A stretch of DNA of 64,000 bases from Yersinia ruckeri ATCC 29473 (GCF_000754815.1 NZ_KN150747.1:835808-899807), one strand, 5' to 3'; shown: positions 31,012 through 41,612, counted from the first letter of the stretch. Notes: generated by a model not told the origin, from the sequence alone. Translations and numbers: made by a program.

Positions 31012-31317
31012 TTAGCGGCGGGACAACAGAACGCCTAACACCACGCCAACCGCAGCGCCGATCCCAACACCGGTCCAAGGATTGTCATGTACATAGTTAT
31101 CTGCTTTACCAGCGATTTCTTTAGTCTGAGCGGCAATTTTGTCACCGGTTTCGCTCAAGCGCTCACGGGTATCCTTTAACGCACTTTCAGCTTTGGAACG
31201 TAATTTATCCAACTCAGCCTTAGGCTTGTCAGTCGAAGAATGCAGCACTTCTTCCAACGTATCGGCTAGTGATTTGAGTTCGGCGCGCAAGTTTTCAGCA
31301 GTTCTATCCTGTGTCAT
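31012..31317 (-). CDS. yqjD: YqjD, membrane-anchored ribosome-binding protein (ElaB/YqjD/DUF883 family)
   Basis: 101 residues. A long amphipathic helical N-terminal region (about 1-70, Glu/Lys/Ala-rich) is followed by the family motif 'VHDNPWTGVGIGAAVGVVLGVLLSRR', the C-terminal tail-anchor helix. In E. coli it binds ribosomes through the N-terminus and anchors them to the inner membrane in stationary phase under RpoS control. First gene of yqjDEK. Confidence 0.94.
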   Translation of the reverse strand: MTQDRTAENLRAELKSLADTLEEVLHSSTDKPKAELDKLRSKAESALKDTRERLSETGDKIAAQTKEIAGKADNYVHDNPWTGVGIGAAVGVVLGVLLSRR

Positions 31318-31490
31318 ATAAATAACCCCTTAACATAACTGAGAAGAATAACTAACATAGCGGATTTTCTGAACGGTTAAAAGGTTAACCTTTGGGAAAA
31401 CATGCTTATCTGTTTACAGATTCATCTTAAAAAACACCAGAAAATAGCGGTTAACCCCGATTTTTGACTGCAAAAAGCGGCCAGTTAAAT

Positions 31491-31868
31491 CTATTCTGCT
31501 TGAAGCTGTTTCAGCTCATGTTGAGCCTCAGCCAGTTTATTTTGTTTTTTGGCAATTTTTTCTACGTCACCGGTTTGCTGTGCATCTTTTAGCTCTTGCT
31601 GGCGCTCGGCAACTTTTTGTTGCTTCTGACTCACTTTCTGCGCCTGCTCTGCCTGTAAGGCGGCTTCGGTACAGTGGGTTTTCACTTCTTTCAACGCGGT
31701 TTCCAGACCTGCAACGCGGTGAGTATTGCCATGCTGTTTGGCATAGTCGATCTGCTGCTCAATATTTTTTGCTTTAATTTCGCAGCCGTTAGTGGCCGTA
31801 GCCTGAGCCAGAGCACAAGAGAAAGCGAACGGTAAAACCAGCAGAAGAGAATGGCGGAACAACATCAT
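31491..31868 (-). CDS. yqjC: YqjC, DUF1090 periplasmic protein
   Basis: 125 residues from the first of two adjacent Mets (31868), 6 bases after AGGA. The frame is open 16 codons further upstream without a signal. The signal peptide ends near residue 22 ('CALAQA'). The mature part has two cysteines ('NGCEIK', 'KTHCTEA') and a long Gln/Lys/Glu-rich coiled coil to the C-terminus, as in E. coli YqjC. Role unknown; DUF1090 genes are often envelope-stress linked. Confidence 0.92.
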   Translation of the reverse strand: MMLFRHSLLLVLPFAFSCALAQATATNGCEIKAKNIEQQIDYAKQHGNTHRVAGLETALKEVKTHCTEAALQAEQAQKVSQKQQKVAERQQELKDAQQTGDVEKIAKKQNKLAEAQHELKQLQAE

Positions 31869-32128
31869 ATTATGTCCTTTTATGTAGCCTAATGGCACAA
31901 AACAGCACCAGTTCAATACCGCATAATGAGTTATAGAGATTAGTCATGATGAGGCTGTGCTTCGATTAAGCATAGCGCCGAATAGGGTATTGCCCAAGTT
32001 ACCGTTGGTGTTATCTCAGTATAATCTTCATCTTTCAATTTGTTGTGGCGTTGGTCAGCACGCAAGATCGATGAGATATGTACATCAGTTATCAGTGAAA
32101 AAAGTTGAGGTCGGTCAAATCAGATAGG
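31869..32128. other. Intergenic region between yqjC and mzrA
   Basis: About 260 bases, AT-rich, with no convincing ORF. It should carry the yqjC promoter on the minus strand. Nothing else is recognised. Confidence 0.5.
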
Positions 32129-32150
32129 CGGGGGAATGATGATTCCCCCG
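32129..32150 (-). terminator. Hairpin after mzrA
   Basis: CGGGGGAAT/ATTCCCCCG stem with a short GATG loop, 13 bases after the mzrA stop. There is no T tract, so it is a possible weak terminator or 3'-stability element. Confidence 0.45.
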
Positions 32151-32162
32151 TAGAGAGAAGTA

Positions 32163-32549
32163 TTAGCCGATTTCTTGCCGGTCACTACCAAATTTAGGCA
32201 ACCAGCGATGGCGCTTGGTTGACTCACTGGGCACTATAATATAGCCACTTGGTAATATGTCTTGCAGGGCTTCAATGGCTTTCTCCTGCTGTTCTGGTGA
32301 CTCAAGACTCACGACCAGACTATCGTTTTCCGGCGTAATGCTTTTAATCCGAATACCGCGTTCGTCTAGATGTTGATAAAGATAAAAGCCATCCGGCAGG
32401 CTTAAACCTTGCTGATTAGGGCTAATTTTAAGCGTGCTTTCTGTCCGCAGCATAATAGGTGTGAACAGTGCGACCAGTAATAAAATGCTCAACGTCAGCA
32501 CGGCATAATGCCAGAGTGGACGGCGAAAACGTGACAACAATTGGCTCAC
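32163..32549 (-). CDS. mzrA: MzrA, modulator of EnvZ/OmpR
   Basis: 128 residues. One N-terminal membrane helix (about 14-34) is followed by a small periplasmic domain sharing '[16 protein letters not shown]' and '[11 protein letters not shown]' with E. coli MzrA (EcfM). It connects the Cpx response to EnvZ/OmpR by interacting with EnvZ. The start overlaps the yqjA stop by 4 bases, so the two are co-translated as in E. coli. Confidence 0.93.
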   Translation of the reverse strand: MSQLLSRFRRPLWHYAVLTLSILLLVALFTPIMLRTESTLKISPNQQGLSLPDGFYLYQHLDERGIRIKSITPENDSLVVSLESPEQQEKAIEALQDILPSGYIIVPSESTKRHRWLPKFGSDRQEIG

Positions 32550-33226
32550 GCTTGATTTCCTTTATCACTTTTCTGGGTTTGTTTTTTACGCCATAACACA
32601 TACAAAGAGCCAAACAGCCCGATAACCAGCAGTGCCAGCGGGAGCAACATCAGGAAAAACATCACTTCATCTTCGTACTTGCGGAATACTGGGGTCTTAC
32701 CCAGAGCAAAACCTAACGTCGTCAGAATCAGTACCCACAGTAAGCCACTGACCCAATTAAAGAATTGGAAGCGTGTATTGCTCAAACCAGAAAGACCGGC
32801 GATGGTTGGCAACAGCGTGCGGACGAAAGCCAGAAAACGACCGACCAACAGTGCTGATAACCCATGGCGGTGGAAGAGGTTATGTGCGCGAGTATGGTAA
32901 TGAGCGGGCAGATGAGACAGCCAGCTCTGCACTATTTTTGTATTCCCCAGCCATCGTCCCTGTATATAGCTGACCCAACAGCCCAAACTGGCAGCAGTGG
33001 TCAGAACGACCAAGGTGACTGGAAAGCTCATGGCACCTTTGGCAATCAGCACGCCAACCAGAATGAGCAAACTGTCGCCGGGCAAAAACGCAGCAGGCAG
33101 CAGGCCGTTTTCCAGAAATAGAATGACAAACAGCAGGATATAAATAGCCCATACCAATGAGGGATTGGCTAGCGTTTCATAGTCCTGCTGCCATAAAGCA
33201 TGTAAGAGTTCTTTAATTATATCCAT
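32546..33226 (-). CDS. yqjA: YqjA, DedA-family membrane protein
   Basis: 226 residues with about five membrane segments. The DedA signature is present: '[21 protein letters not shown]' with the essential Glu and Asp, and '[18 protein letters not shown]' with the essential Arg. E. coli YqjA is an osmosensing proton-dependent transporter needed at alkaline pH; DedA proteins are also implicated in lipid flipping. Operon with mzrA, commonly Cpx-regulated. Confidence 0.95.
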   Translation of the reverse strand: MDIIKELLHALWQQDYETLANPSLVWAIYILLFVILFLENGLLPAAFLPGDSLLILVGVLIAKGAMSFPVTLVVLTTAASLGCWVSYIQGRWLGNTKIVQSWLSHLPAHYHTRAHNLFHRHGLSALLVGRFLAFVRTLLPTIAGLSGLSNTRFQFFNWVSGLLWVLILTTLGFALGKTPVFRKYEDEVMFFLMLLPLALLVIGLFGSLYVLWRKKQTQKSDKGNQA

Positions 33227-33350
33227 CTGGAATTCCTAAAACGTCATTGTTTGTTGTGCTCACCCGGCGGTTCAGATAAAGATGCTGACATTTACACAGT
33301 GAGCTAATCCTTTGATATTCATGATTAAATATATTTTTTTATATAAGTTA

Positions 33351-33842
33351 TTATGATAACGAAAACGGAATATCTTTGTCGTGATAGATCAGCATTCCAC
33401 TATAAAGAATATTACTCTCTTTCCAGCCGCCTAGGCGACTTTGCTGCGCTGCTGAGCTAAGAATCCAGTGGACGTTGTTCGATAATGCTGAAGGTTGTCT
33501 GGATTGTTTGTAGATCTCGTTGGCCTGAACGGTGCGTGAGGCGAGAAATAGCCAACGATGTCCGGACAGGCGCGTCCATAAAGTATTGCCGGTTCCGGTG
33601 AATTTAGCTGTGCCCAGCCGATTTTTTATTGAGAAATCTTTTACCCGTGGGCCAAGACGTAAACCATCTGCTGGCGGTACGTCATTTTTGGAAAGCTGTG
33701 GTGCGATGGGGATATCGCTACTCTGAGGTGCGCGATAGGAACAGCCTTGTATGGTGTTGGCGTTTCCAGCGAATAGCGACTTGCTGGCGACCGAACCGGT
33801 CCAGCAACAAAGAGCAATAAGCAGGGTAAACATCCAGCGCAT
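33351..33842 (-). CDS. Unknown exported protein
   Basis: 163 residues from the Met at 33842; the frame extends 7 codons upstream. The signal peptide 'MRWMFTLLIALCCWTGSVA' puts the mature protein in the periplasm or beyond. It has a Pro/Ser-rich N-terminal stretch, one Cys in 'IQGCSYRA', and a Trp/aromatic-rich C-terminal half. I recognise no domain. It is inserted between yqjA and exuR, which are neighbours in E. coli as I recall. Confidence 0.78.
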   Translation of the reverse strand: MRWMFTLLIALCCWTGSVASKSLFAGNANTIQGCSYRAPQSSDIPIAPQLSKNDVPPADGLRLGPRVKDFSIKNRLGTAKFTGTGNTLWTRLSGHRWLFLASRTVQANEIYKQSRQPSALSNNVHWILSSAAQQSRLGGWKESNILYSGMLIYHDKDIPFSLS

Positions 33843-34135
33843 ATTTTCGCGTTCCGCTCCCAAAGTTGCGGGAAAAAAAGAGGAACCACTTTAGCAAAAT
33901 AGCAGGATATGAAACAGGGAAATATAGATGTGAATTGGCGCTTTATTGAACTGATATTTAAAAATGGCAGCCATACTGACGTTTGCTGACAGAACTCGAC
34001 ATTTACTGACTTGATGGCAGCTGGATTCGGCCTATATCACGGGGGAAACCGCGCTTTTTATCCGCTGCATCCCCTTTATTTGTTGATTTCTCCCTCAGAG
34101 AAAAGTTTGCAACCCTGCAAGGGAGGTCATTTTGC
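33843..34135. other. Intergenic region between exuR and the exported-protein gene
   Basis: About 290 bases without a credible gene. On the minus strand after exuR, TTGCA(GGGT)TGCAA followed by ACTTTTC (complement around 34105-34125) may be a weak terminator. The rest should contain the promoter of the downstream exported-protein gene. Confidence 0.45.
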
Positions 34136-34930
34136 TCAGACTTTGTTATTTACGGCGATATTACCGGTTGCCAGGCTATCCAAATGCACGACTGGATTCT
34201 CTGCAAACAAGTAGCGATCGACATTAAATTCGAAATCATCGGTAGTGGCGTGGAACAACATTTGTTTGGTGTTTTCCAAGTGTTGCCACATGGCTAGTTT
34301 GCTGGCGTAAGGATCTTTGCGCATTAGTGCCTTGAGGATCTGGTCGTGATCTTCACACCAGCTTTCAATCGATTTGTCATCAATATGTTCGTGTAGCTTA
34401 ATCCAGTAAGGATTATGTACGCGCTGGCTCCACATCTTCTCGACGATGGTTGCCATGGCAGTGTTTTGGGTTGCCAAAGCGACCTGCACATGGAATTTTA
34501 AATCCCATTGTGAATCCCGGAAACGATCTTCATGGCGGGCATGATCCTGAATTTCAATCAGTTTGACGATGTCCTGACGAGTAATTTGCGTAGCGGCAAA
34601 CTCTGCGATATTACTTTCAATTAATTGACGAGCTTGAAGCAGTTCAAACGGACCAGCAGCAGCGAATTCAATTTCATTGTTTGGCATGACCAAATGCTTT
34701 TGCTGATTGGACATGACGTGGATACCCGAGCCTTTGCGTACTTCTACATAGCCCTCGACTTCCAGCATAATAATCGCTTCACGAACGACGGTTCTACTGA
34801 CATTCATTTCTTCAGAAATATAGCGCTCAGCAGGCAATTTATCGCCAACCTGATACACACCGGCTTCGATGCGTCGTTTTAACTCTGCGGCTAACTGTTG
34901 GTACAACCGACTGGTATCTGTGAATTCCAT
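34136..34930 (-). CDS. exuR: ExuR, GntR-family hexuronate regulon repressor
   Basis: 264 residues. The N-terminal GntR winged helix-turn-helix (about 8-75, '[25 protein letters not shown]' region) is followed by an FCD ligand-binding domain (about 95-235) with metal/ligand His residues ('HARHEDRF', '[12 protein letters not shown]'). It represses exuT and the uxa genes until galacturonate or glucuronate binds. It follows exuT on the minus strand after a terminator. Confidence 0.96.
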   Translation of the reverse strand: MEFTDTSRLYQQLAAELKRRIEAGVYQVGDKLPAERYISEEMNVSRTVVREAIIMLEVEGYVEVRKGSGIHVMSNQQKHLVMPNNEIEFAAAGPFELLQARQLIESNIAEFAATQITRQDIVKLIEIQDHARHEDRFRDSQWDLKFHVQVALATQNTAMATIVEKMWSQRVHNPYWIKLHEHIDDKSIESWCEDHDQILKALMRKDPYASKLAMWQHLENTKQMLFHATTDDFEFNVDRYLFAENPVVHLDSLATGNIAVNNKV

Positions 34931-35103
34931 GATTAAGGCTCTTGGATCAATTGAGATAGCTAAGGATGCGACTCATTTTTGTCAGGAAGTTGAGATAATC
35001 CCGACGGTATATTTCGTGTACTTGTTATACCACTTATCCTGTTCTGGTTCTAGCTGTAGCTATCACAGTTATGTACAACAATAGCTGTAGATTATGGCTT
35101 GAA

Positions 35104-35140
35104 AAAACAAACCCGGCAAAATATCAGCCGGGTTTTTCAA
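35104..35140 (-). terminator. Terminator between exuT and exuR
   Basis: AACCCGGC (35110-35117) pairs with GCCGGGTT (35127-35134). Minus-strand transcripts run into TTGTTTTTTC, and the plus-strand side is T-rich too. It implies exuR has its own promoter in 34931-35103. Confidence 0.85.
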
Positions 35141-35163
35141 AGAGTATTTAGCTCGATAGGAGA

Positions 35164-36465
35164 TTAGTTTTGCTCAGCCGGTGCTTGTTGTATTGGGTCG
35201 ATATGGGAGTCGTCGGCGGTGCGATTTTGCAGCACCGTCCAGATAACAATCACCGCCAGTACATCAAAGACAGCCAGTGCGGCAAACAGTGGGCTAAAAC
35301 CGAGAGTATCTGCCAGAGCACCGACGACCAGAGCAAACAGGGTGCTGGCTGTCCAGGCGGCCATGCCAGTCAGACCGTTGGCAGTAGCCACTTCGTTACG
35401 ACCGAATACATCGGAAGACAGGGTAATCAGCGCACCAGAAAGAGACTGGTGAGCAAAACCACCGATGCACAACAGTGCGATAGCGACATAAGGACTGGTG
35501 AATAGGCCGATGGTGCCAGGTGCGATCATTAACAGCCCCCCCATAGTGACCACCAGTTTTCGAGAAACGATCAGGTTCACTTTGAAGTGTTTCTGGAACA
35601 GCGGCGGTAGGTAACCACCCAGGATGCAGCCAAGATCGGCAAACAGCATAGGCATCCAGGCAAACATCGCAATTTCTTTCAGGTTAAAACCATAGGCTTT
35701 AAACATGAACAGGGGAATCCAGGCGTTGAAAGTCCCCCAGGCAGGTTCAGCCAGAAAACGCGGAATAGCAATGCCCCAGAACTGGCGGTTACGGATAATC
35801 TGCATGGCAGACATTTTTTTAGCGTTGGCAACGGAGTGATGCGCTTCCTGTCCATTTAAAATATAGTCGCGCTCTTCATCTGTCAGTCGTTTCTGATCTT
35901 TCGGATGCTTATAGAAAATCAACCAACAGATAGCCCAGATCAGGCTCAGTATACCGGTAAGAACAAAGGCCATTTGCCAGCTATGCATGACGATAGCCCA
36001 GACCACCAGCGGTGGAGCAATCATGCCACCGATTGATGAACCCACGTTGAAATAACCAACGGCAATGGAACGTTCTTTAGCCGGGAACCATTCGCTACTG
36101 GCTTTCAGGCCGGCAGGAATCATAGCGGCTTCAGCAGCACCTACCGCACCACGGGCAATCGCCAAACCACCCCAACTGCTGGCCAATGCGGTACTCATAC
36201 AAAAGATTGCCCACATGACGGCGAACATGGCGTAGCCCACTTTTGTTCCCATGACATCAAGAACATAGCCAGCTACCGGTTGCATTAGGGTATAAGCAGC
36301 GGAATAGGCTGCGATAATATAAGAGTACTGTTGCGTGGTGATATGCAACTGTTCTTGAAGCGTAGGTGCGGCAACGGCAATAGCATTACGTGTCAGGTAA
36401 CCCAGTATGGTACCCAAGGTGACCAAGGCTATCATGTACCAGCGTAAGCCTTTAATTTTACGCAT
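35164..36465 (-). CDS. exuT: ExuT, hexuronate/H+ symporter (major facilitator superfamily)
   Basis: 433 residues from the Met at 36465 ('MRKIKGLRWYMIALVTLGT'), the E. coli start. An adjacent Met at 36468 is possible and has GGAGA upstream. About twelve transmembrane helices; MFS family 2.A.1.14 features such as 'LPAAEAAMIPAGLKASSEWFP'-like cytoplasmic loop residues and 'GRNEVATANGLTGMAAW' are conserved. It imports galacturonate and glucuronate. Divergent from uxaC across a 579-base control region. Confidence 0.96.
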   Translation of the reverse strand: MRKIKGLRWYMIALVTLGTILGYLTRNAIAVAAPTLQEQLHITTQQYSYIIAAYSAAYTLMQPVAGYVLDVMGTKVGYAMFAVMWAIFCMSTALASSWGGLAIARGAVGAAEAAMIPAGLKASSEWFPAKERSIAVGYFNVGSSIGGMIAPPLVVWAIVMHSWQMAFVLTGILSLIWAICWLIFYKHPKDQKRLTDEERDYILNGQEAHHSVANAKKMSAMQIIRNRQFWGIAIPRFLAEPAWGTFNAWIPLFMFKAYGFNLKEIAMFAWMPMLFADLGCILGGYLPPLFQKHFKVNLIVSRKLVVTMGGLLMIAPGTIGLFTSPYVAIALLCIGGFAHQSLSGALITLSSDVFGRNEVATANGLTGMAAWTASTLFALVVGALADTLGFSPLFAALAVFDVLAVIVIWTVLQNRTADDSHIDPIQQAPAEQN

Positions 36466-36817
36466 CATTATAAATCTCTCCCCGTCTCTAAGATTACTGC
36501 TGTGGAATGCAACGTTGGTGGCCGTCCACGGCGCAATTTGGTCCAACCAGTCAATGCCAATGCATTCGGCGGCACCTAAAAGCTCCCTTTTTGATCGTAT
36601 TTCCCAACGCGGAGTGTTTTCGCTTGATTACGCTCCCCAACGTTGTGATGCCTTGTATCATCACGCTCTTCAGCCGTTCAACCCAATGATACTGACGATG
36701 TATTCCTTCACCGACGACCTGTCATTTTTTTCAGCTTGGTTTCCCTGAACTCTCGGAATATGGATTCACAAGATGATTCAAGGCGACGCAACAATAACTT
36801 GTCATACAGATTTAAAA

Positions 36818-36833
36818 GTTGAGTGATATCACA
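36818..36833. promoter_or_regulatory. Candidate CRP-binding site
   Basis: GTTGA-N6-TCACA: the right half is perfect and the left half matches 3 of 5 against TGTGA-N6-TCACA. Its position between exuT and uxaC fits cAMP-CRP activation known for hexuronate genes. By eye only. Confidence 0.45.
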
Positions 36834-36975
36834 AAAACCACTTTTCAATTAGGGAATAATAGAACTCATCATCCCTGACGGTTAAAGGGACAAATTAAAC
36901 CGAATGTGTTGAGTATTTGTTCATTTTGTTAGGTTTTTGCGATGGCTGTCAGGTAAAAGTACTGGACGCTAGATT

Positions 36976-36993
36976 AAATTGGTGTGATAACTT
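36976..36993. promoter_or_regulatory. Candidate ExuR operator upstream of uxaC
   Basis: AAATTGGTGTGATAACTT matches 13 of 18 positions of the recalled ExuR/UxuR consensus (AAATTGGTATACCAATTT), including the whole left half AAATTGGT. It is 51 bases before the uxaC start, a plausible repression position. Confidence 0.45.
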
Positions 36994-37044
36994 CGCGATA
37001 ACAGAAAACAGTGCTCTACGATGTAGCCATGTGAGGAAGCCAAT

Positions 37045-38454
37045 ATGTCGCAGTTTTTAACCGAAGATTTTTTGCTAGAGACTGAGTTTGCCCGTCGTCT
37101 GTATCACGATTATGCAAAAGATCAGCCGATCTATGACTATCACTGCCATTTACCGCCAGAACAAATCGCAGAAGACTATCGTTTCAAGAATCTGTATGAC
37201 ATCTGGCTGAAAGGTGATCACTACAAATGGCGTGCCATGCGTACCAACGGTGTTGCAGAGCGTTTCTGTACGGGTGATGCCTGTGATAAAGAGAAATTCG
37301 AAGCCTGGGCAGCTACGGTGCCTCACACTATCGGCAACCCGCTGTACCACTGGACGCATTTAGAATTGCGCCGGCCTTTTGGTATCACCGGTAAACTGCT
37401 TTCGCCAAAAACAGCGGAAGAAATCTGGCAGCGCGGTAATGAACTGCTGGCACAACCCCAGTTTTCAGCACGCGGTATCATGCAGCAAATGAATGTCAAA
37501 ATGGTCGGTACCACTGATGACCCTATTGATGACCTGCGCCACCATAAAACCATTGATGCTGATAGCAGCTTTACTATCAAAGTGTTGCCAAGCTGGCGTC
37601 CGGATAAAGCCTTCAATATTGAAGCCGCTGGTTTTAATGATTACATCAAATTGCTTGAGGCTGCCGCCGACACTTCAATCAGCCAATTCTCCGATTTGTG
37701 TGATGCATTGAAAAAACGCATGGATCATTTTGCCGCTCACGGTTGCAAGGTATCTGATCATGCGTTGGATGTTGTGGTCTACGGCGAAGCTGACGAAGCA
37801 ACCCTCAATGATATTCTGGCGCGTCGTCTGGCTGGTAGCTCGCCAACTCCGGAAGAAGTGGCTCAGTTTAAAACGGCGGTCTTGTTGTTCCTGTCCGGTG
37901 AATATCATCGTCGTGAATGGGTACAGCAGTATCACATTGGCGCTCTGCGCAATAATAATAGCCGCATGTTTAATCTGGTTGGCCCAGATATTGGTTTTGA
38001 CTCAATTAATGATCAACCGCTGGCACAACCGTTGTCTCGCTTGTTGGATGCCCAAGGACTGCGTAATGCATTGCCTAAAACCATCCTTTACTGTCTGAAC
38101 CCACGGGATAACGAAGTTATCGGCACTATGGTGGGTAATTTCCAGGGGGAAGGTGAGGCGGGGAAAATGCAGTTTGGTTCTGGCTGGTGGTTCAATGACC
38201 AAAAAGACGGCATGCAACGTCAGATGACGCAATTAGCACAACTGGGTCTATTAAGCCGCTTCGTGGGTATGTTGACCGATAGCCGCAGCTTCCTTTCTTA
38301 TACTCGCCATGAATATTTTCGCCGAATCTTGTGCCAGATGATCGGCCGTTGGGTGGCTGATGGTGAAGCACCCGCAGATATCGAACTGCTGGGGGCGATG
38401 GTGAAAAATATTTGTTTTGATAACGCCAGGCAGTATTTCGCGATCGAGCTGTAA
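37045..38454 (+). CDS. uxaC: UxaC, uronate (glucuronate/galacturonate) isomerase
   Basis: 469 residues. The amidohydrolase-like fold is marked by '[16 protein letters not shown]' with His33 and His35 near the active site, and by C-terminal '[18 protein letters not shown]'. It converts galacturonate to tagaturonate and glucuronate to fructuronate. AGGAAG precedes the ATG. First gene of uxaC-uxaB-uxaA. Confidence 0.97.
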   Translation: MSQFLTEDFLLETEFARRLYHDYAKDQPIYDYHCHLPPEQIAEDYRFKNLYDIWLKGDHYKWRAMRTNGVAERFCTGDACDKEKFEAWAATVPHTIGNPLYHWTHLELRRPFGITGKLLSPKTAEEIWQRGNELLAQPQFSARGIMQQMNVKMVGTTDDPIDDLRHHKTIDADSSFTIKVLPSWRPDKAFNIEAAGFNDYIKLLEAAADTSISQFSDLCDALKKRMDHFAAHGCKVSDHALDVVVYGEADEATLNDILARRLAGSSPTPEEVAQFKTAVLLFLSGEYHRREWVQQYHIGALRNNNSRMFNLVGPDIGFDSINDQPLAQPLSRLLDAQGLRNALPKTILYCLNPRDNEVIGTMVGNFQGEGEAGKMQFGSGWWFNDQKDGMQRQMTQLAQLGLLSRFVGMLTDSRSFLSYTRHEYFRRILCQMIGRWVADGEAPADIELLGAMVKNICFDNARQYFAIEL

Positions 38455-38608
38455 TACGCCAAGCGGGAGTGCCAACTGGCCTCTCGCTTTTAAATTCTTG
38501 GTTAATTCAACGTTGTCTGCGGGATGGTCAGTGACCGATTGTGCATCGGATGCCGGTCTGGGGATCATGACCTGTCCACGGCTGAAAGCGTTATAAGGTG
38601 GACCCAAT

Positions 38609-40060
38609 ATGCAAACCCTGAACCGTCGTGATTTTCCTGGCCGTAGTTATCCTGACAAAGTCATCCAATTTGGTGAAGGTAACTTCTTGCGCGCCTTTAT
38701 TGACTGGCAGCTGGATTTACTTAACGAACATACCGATCTTAATGCCGGAATAGTTGTGATCCGCCCGATAGATACCGATTTTCCTCCCTCTCTGAGCACT
38801 CAGGATGGCCTGTATACCACAGTTATTCGTGGGCTGAATGATCAAGGTGAAGCGGTGCGAGAGTCTCGTCTGATTCGCTCAGTCAATCGGGAAATCAATA
38901 TTTATCGCCAGTTTGATGAGTATCTGGCGCTGGCTCGTGATGCCAATATTCGCTTTGTTTTTTCTAATACGACCGAAGCGGGCATTGCCTGGAATGAGCA
39001 AGATAAACCGGATGATGCGCCACCGAGTTCTTTCCCTGCCAAACTCACCCGTTTGCTTTTTGAGCGTTATTCGTATTTTGACGGCGCGACGGATAAAGGC
39101 TGGGTATTACTGCCTTGTGAACTGATTGATTACAACGGCGAGGCTTTGCGCGAACTGGTATTGCGTTATGCCGAACATTGGCAATTACCGGCAGATTTTA
39201 CCCGCTGGCTAATAGAGAACAATACATTTTGCTCTACTCTGGTGGATCGGATTGTTACCGGCTATCCCCGCGATGAAGTGGCGACGTTACAGGCGGAACT
39301 GGGTTATCAGGATAGCTTTATCGACACGGCAGAATACTTCTATCTGTTGGTTATCCAAGGACCGCAATGGCTGGCAAAAGAGCTGCGGTTGGATCAGTTG
39401 GATCTGAATGTGCGCATTGTGGATGACATCAAGCCTTACAAAGAACGCAAGGTGGCGATTTTGAATGGTGCGCATACAGCGCTAGTACCGATTGCTTATC
39501 TGGCGGGGCTGGACACCGTCGGGCAGACCATGAACGATCCTGAAATCAGCCAATTTGTGGAGAAAACCATTACCGAAGAGATCGTGCCAGTGCTGGATTT
39601 ACCTGAAGACGAACTGCTTTCCTTCTCTCAGGCTGTGTTGAGCCGCTTCCGTAACCCCTTTATTCAGCACCAATTACTTTCTATTGCGCTGAACGGCATG
39701 ACCAAATTCCGTACCCGAATCCTGCCACAGTTACTGGCCTTTCAGCAGCAAAAAGGCATGTTACCACCGCGTTTGACGTTGGCACTGGCGGCATTAATCG
39801 TCTTTTATCGCGGTGAGCGTCAAGGGGGCGCCTACCCACTGCAAGATGATGCTCACTGGCTGGAAATGTATTCTCGCCTATGGAGCGGTGTGAAACAGGG
39901 AGAAATGACTACGGGTGCATTAGTTCAGACTGTTTTGTCTGATGCTGGCCACTGGGGGCAGGATTTGACCCAGGTTCCTCATCTGGTCGATCAGGTAACA
40001 GAGCAGTTGCAAACCATTCTGGATCGCGGAATGAGAGCAACCATTGCGGTTTATAGCTAA
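38609..40060 (+). CDS. uxaB: UxaB, altronate oxidoreductase (tagaturonate reductase)
   Basis: 483 residues, family length. It belongs to the mannitol/polyol dehydrogenase superfamily: N-terminal Rossmann domain with '[17 protein letters not shown]', and the catalytic Lys region '[19 protein letters not shown]'. It reduces tagaturonate to altronate with NADH. AAGGTGG precedes the ATG. Here it sits between uxaC and uxaA, whereas in E. coli uxaB is at a separate locus. The 154-base gap after uxaC contains no obvious terminator. Confidence 0.96.
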   Translation: MQTLNRRDFPGRSYPDKVIQFGEGNFLRAFIDWQLDLLNEHTDLNAGIVVIRPIDTDFPPSLSTQDGLYTTVIRGLNDQGEAVRESRLIRSVNREINIYRQFDEYLALARDANIRFVFSNTTEAGIAWNEQDKPDDAPPSSFPAKLTRLLFERYSYFDGATDKGWVLLPCELIDYNGEALRELVLRYAEHWQLPADFTRWLIENNTFCSTLVDRIVTGYPRDEVATLQAELGYQDSFIDTAEYFYLLVIQGPQWLAKELRLDQLDLNVRIVDDIKPYKERKVAILNGAHTALVPIAYLAGLDTVGQTMNDPEISQFVEKTITEEIVPVLDLPEDELLSFSQAVLSRFRNPFIQHQLLSIALNGMTKFRTRILPQLLAFQQQKGMLPPRLTLALAALIVFYRGERQGGAYPLQDDAHWLEMYSRLWSGVKQGEMTTGALVQTVLSDAGHWGQDLTQVPHLVDQVTEQLQTILDRGMRATIAVYS

Positions 40061-40071
40061 AGGTTTTTTCT

Positions 40072-41562
40072 ATGCAAAAGACGATAAAAATTCATCCGCT
40101 GGATAATGTCGCTGTCGCGCTACAGGATTTGGCGCAGGGAGATGTCATTAACATCGATGACATGACAATAACGTTGGCTCAATCAGTTGTTCGTGGGCAT
40201 AAATTTGCACTGTCTACTATCCAGCCAGATCAGATGATTGTGAAATACGGTTTGCCGATTGGGCATGCCTTGAGCCTGATTCAGGCTGGCGAACACATCC
40301 ATTCACAGAATGCGAAAACTAATTTAAGCGACTTGGATCAATATCAGTATCAACCGGAATTCAGTGATCTGCCAGCACAAATGGCCGATAGAGAAGTTCA
40401 GATTTATCGTCGTAAAAACGGTGATGTCGCTATCCGTAACGAATTGTGGATCATTCCTACCGTAGGTTGTGTAAATGGTATCGCCAGACAAATTCAGCAG
40501 CGTTTTCTAAAAGAAACCAATGATGCGGCGGAAATTGACGGCGTGCATTTATTCAGCCATCCATTTGGTTGTTCACAACTTGGTCAGGATCACGAAAATA
40601 CCCGCACCATGCTGCAAAATATGGTGCGTCATCCCAATGCTGGCGCGGTATTGGTGATTGGACTGGGCTGTGAGAATAACCAGGTTGATGTCTTTCAATC
40701 CACCTTAGGTGAAGTGGACAGCGATCGCGTGCGCTTTATGGTGTGTCAGCAGCAGGATGATGAAGTTGAAGCTGGCTTGGAACGTCTGCGCGAACTTTAT
40801 CAGACCATGCGTGGTGACCATCGCGAGGCGGGCAAGCTGAGTGAGCTTAAATTTGGTTTGGAATGTGGTGGCTCTGACGGGCTTTCTGGTATTACCGCCA
40901 ACCCGCTGCTCGGGCGATTCTCGGATTATGTGATCGCCAATGGCGGTACCTCGGTACTGACGGAAGTTCCGGAAATGTTTGGTGCGGAGCGTATTCTGAT
41001 GAGCCGCTGTCGTGACGAGTCAATCTTCGAAAAAACCGTCAGTATGGTCAATGATTTCAAACAGTATTTTATTGCCCACCACCAACCGATCTACGAAAAC
41101 CCATCACCGGGTAATAAAGCCGGTGGCATCACGACGTTGGAAGAAAAATCATTGGGTTGTACTCAGAAAGCAGGACAGAGCCAAGTGGTTGATGTATTGA
41201 AATACGGCGAGCGCCTCCAGCATCCCGGGCTGAATTTACTTAGCGCGCCGGGGAATGATGCGGTGGCAACCAGTGCTCTGGCTGGTGCCGGCTGCCATAT
41301 GGTGCTGTTCAGTACTGGCCGGGGTACACCTTATGGCGGTTTTGTACCCACGGTGAAAATAGCGACCAATAGTGAATTGGCGGCGAAAAAATCGCACTGG
41401 ATCGACTTTGATGCGGGAAAATTGATCAAAGGCACGACGATGGAAAATCTACTGGAAGAGTTTGTTGAGCTGATTGTCGCGATTGCCAACGGCAAATCAG
41501 CACGTAATGAAGTCAATGATTTCCGTGAGTTAGCCATTTTTAAAAGTGGCGTCACCTTGTAA
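40072..41562 (+). CDS. uxaA: UxaA, altronate dehydratase
   Basis: 496 residues. The SAF-like N-terminal domain (about 1-90) and the large C-terminal dehydratase domain with conserved Cys and His residues ('IPTVGCVNG', 'SHPFGCSQLGQDHENTR', 'GLGCENNQ', 'SLGCTQKAG') fit the UxaA/GarD family, an iron-dependent enzyme. It converts altronate to 2-keto-3-deoxygluconate. It starts 11 bases after uxaB, last gene of the operon. Confidence 0.96.
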   Translation: MQKTIKIHPLDNVAVALQDLAQGDVINIDDMTITLAQSVVRGHKFALSTIQPDQMIVKYGLPIGHALSLIQAGEHIHSQNAKTNLSDLDQYQYQPEFSDLPAQMADREVQIYRRKNGDVAIRNELWIIPTVGCVNGIARQIQQRFLKETNDAAEIDGVHLFSHPFGCSQLGQDHENTRTMLQNMVRHPNAGAVLVIGLGCENNQVDVFQSTLGEVDSDRVRFMVCQQQDDEVEAGLERLRELYQTMRGDHREAGKLSELKFGLECGGSDGLSGITANPLLGRFSDYVIANGGTSVLTEVPEMFGAERILMSRCRDESIFEKTVSMVNDFKQYFIAHHQPIYENPSPGNKAGGITTLEEKSLGCTQKAGQSQVVDVLKYGERLQHPGLNLLSAPGNDAVATSALAGAGCHMVLFSTGRGTPYGGFVPTVKIATNSELAAKKSHWIDFDAGKLIKGTTMENLLEEFVELIVAIANGKSARNEVNDFRELAIFKSGVTL

Positions 41563-41612
41563 GCAGTATAAAAAAACAAATCATGTAAAACGTCATTTCA
41601 TTTTTACAGGTT

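Larger units (their letters stand above)
36466..37044. promoter_or_regulatory. exuT-uxaC divergent control region
   Basis: 579 bases with no credible gene. It must carry promoters for both directions. Candidate CRP and ExuR sites near the uxaC side are listed separately. Near exuT, TTGGT (36538-36542) and ACCAG (36546-36550) form an imperfect inverted repeat resembling half-sites of the ExuR/UxuR operator but with a 3-base centre, so I give it low weight. Confidence 0.55.
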
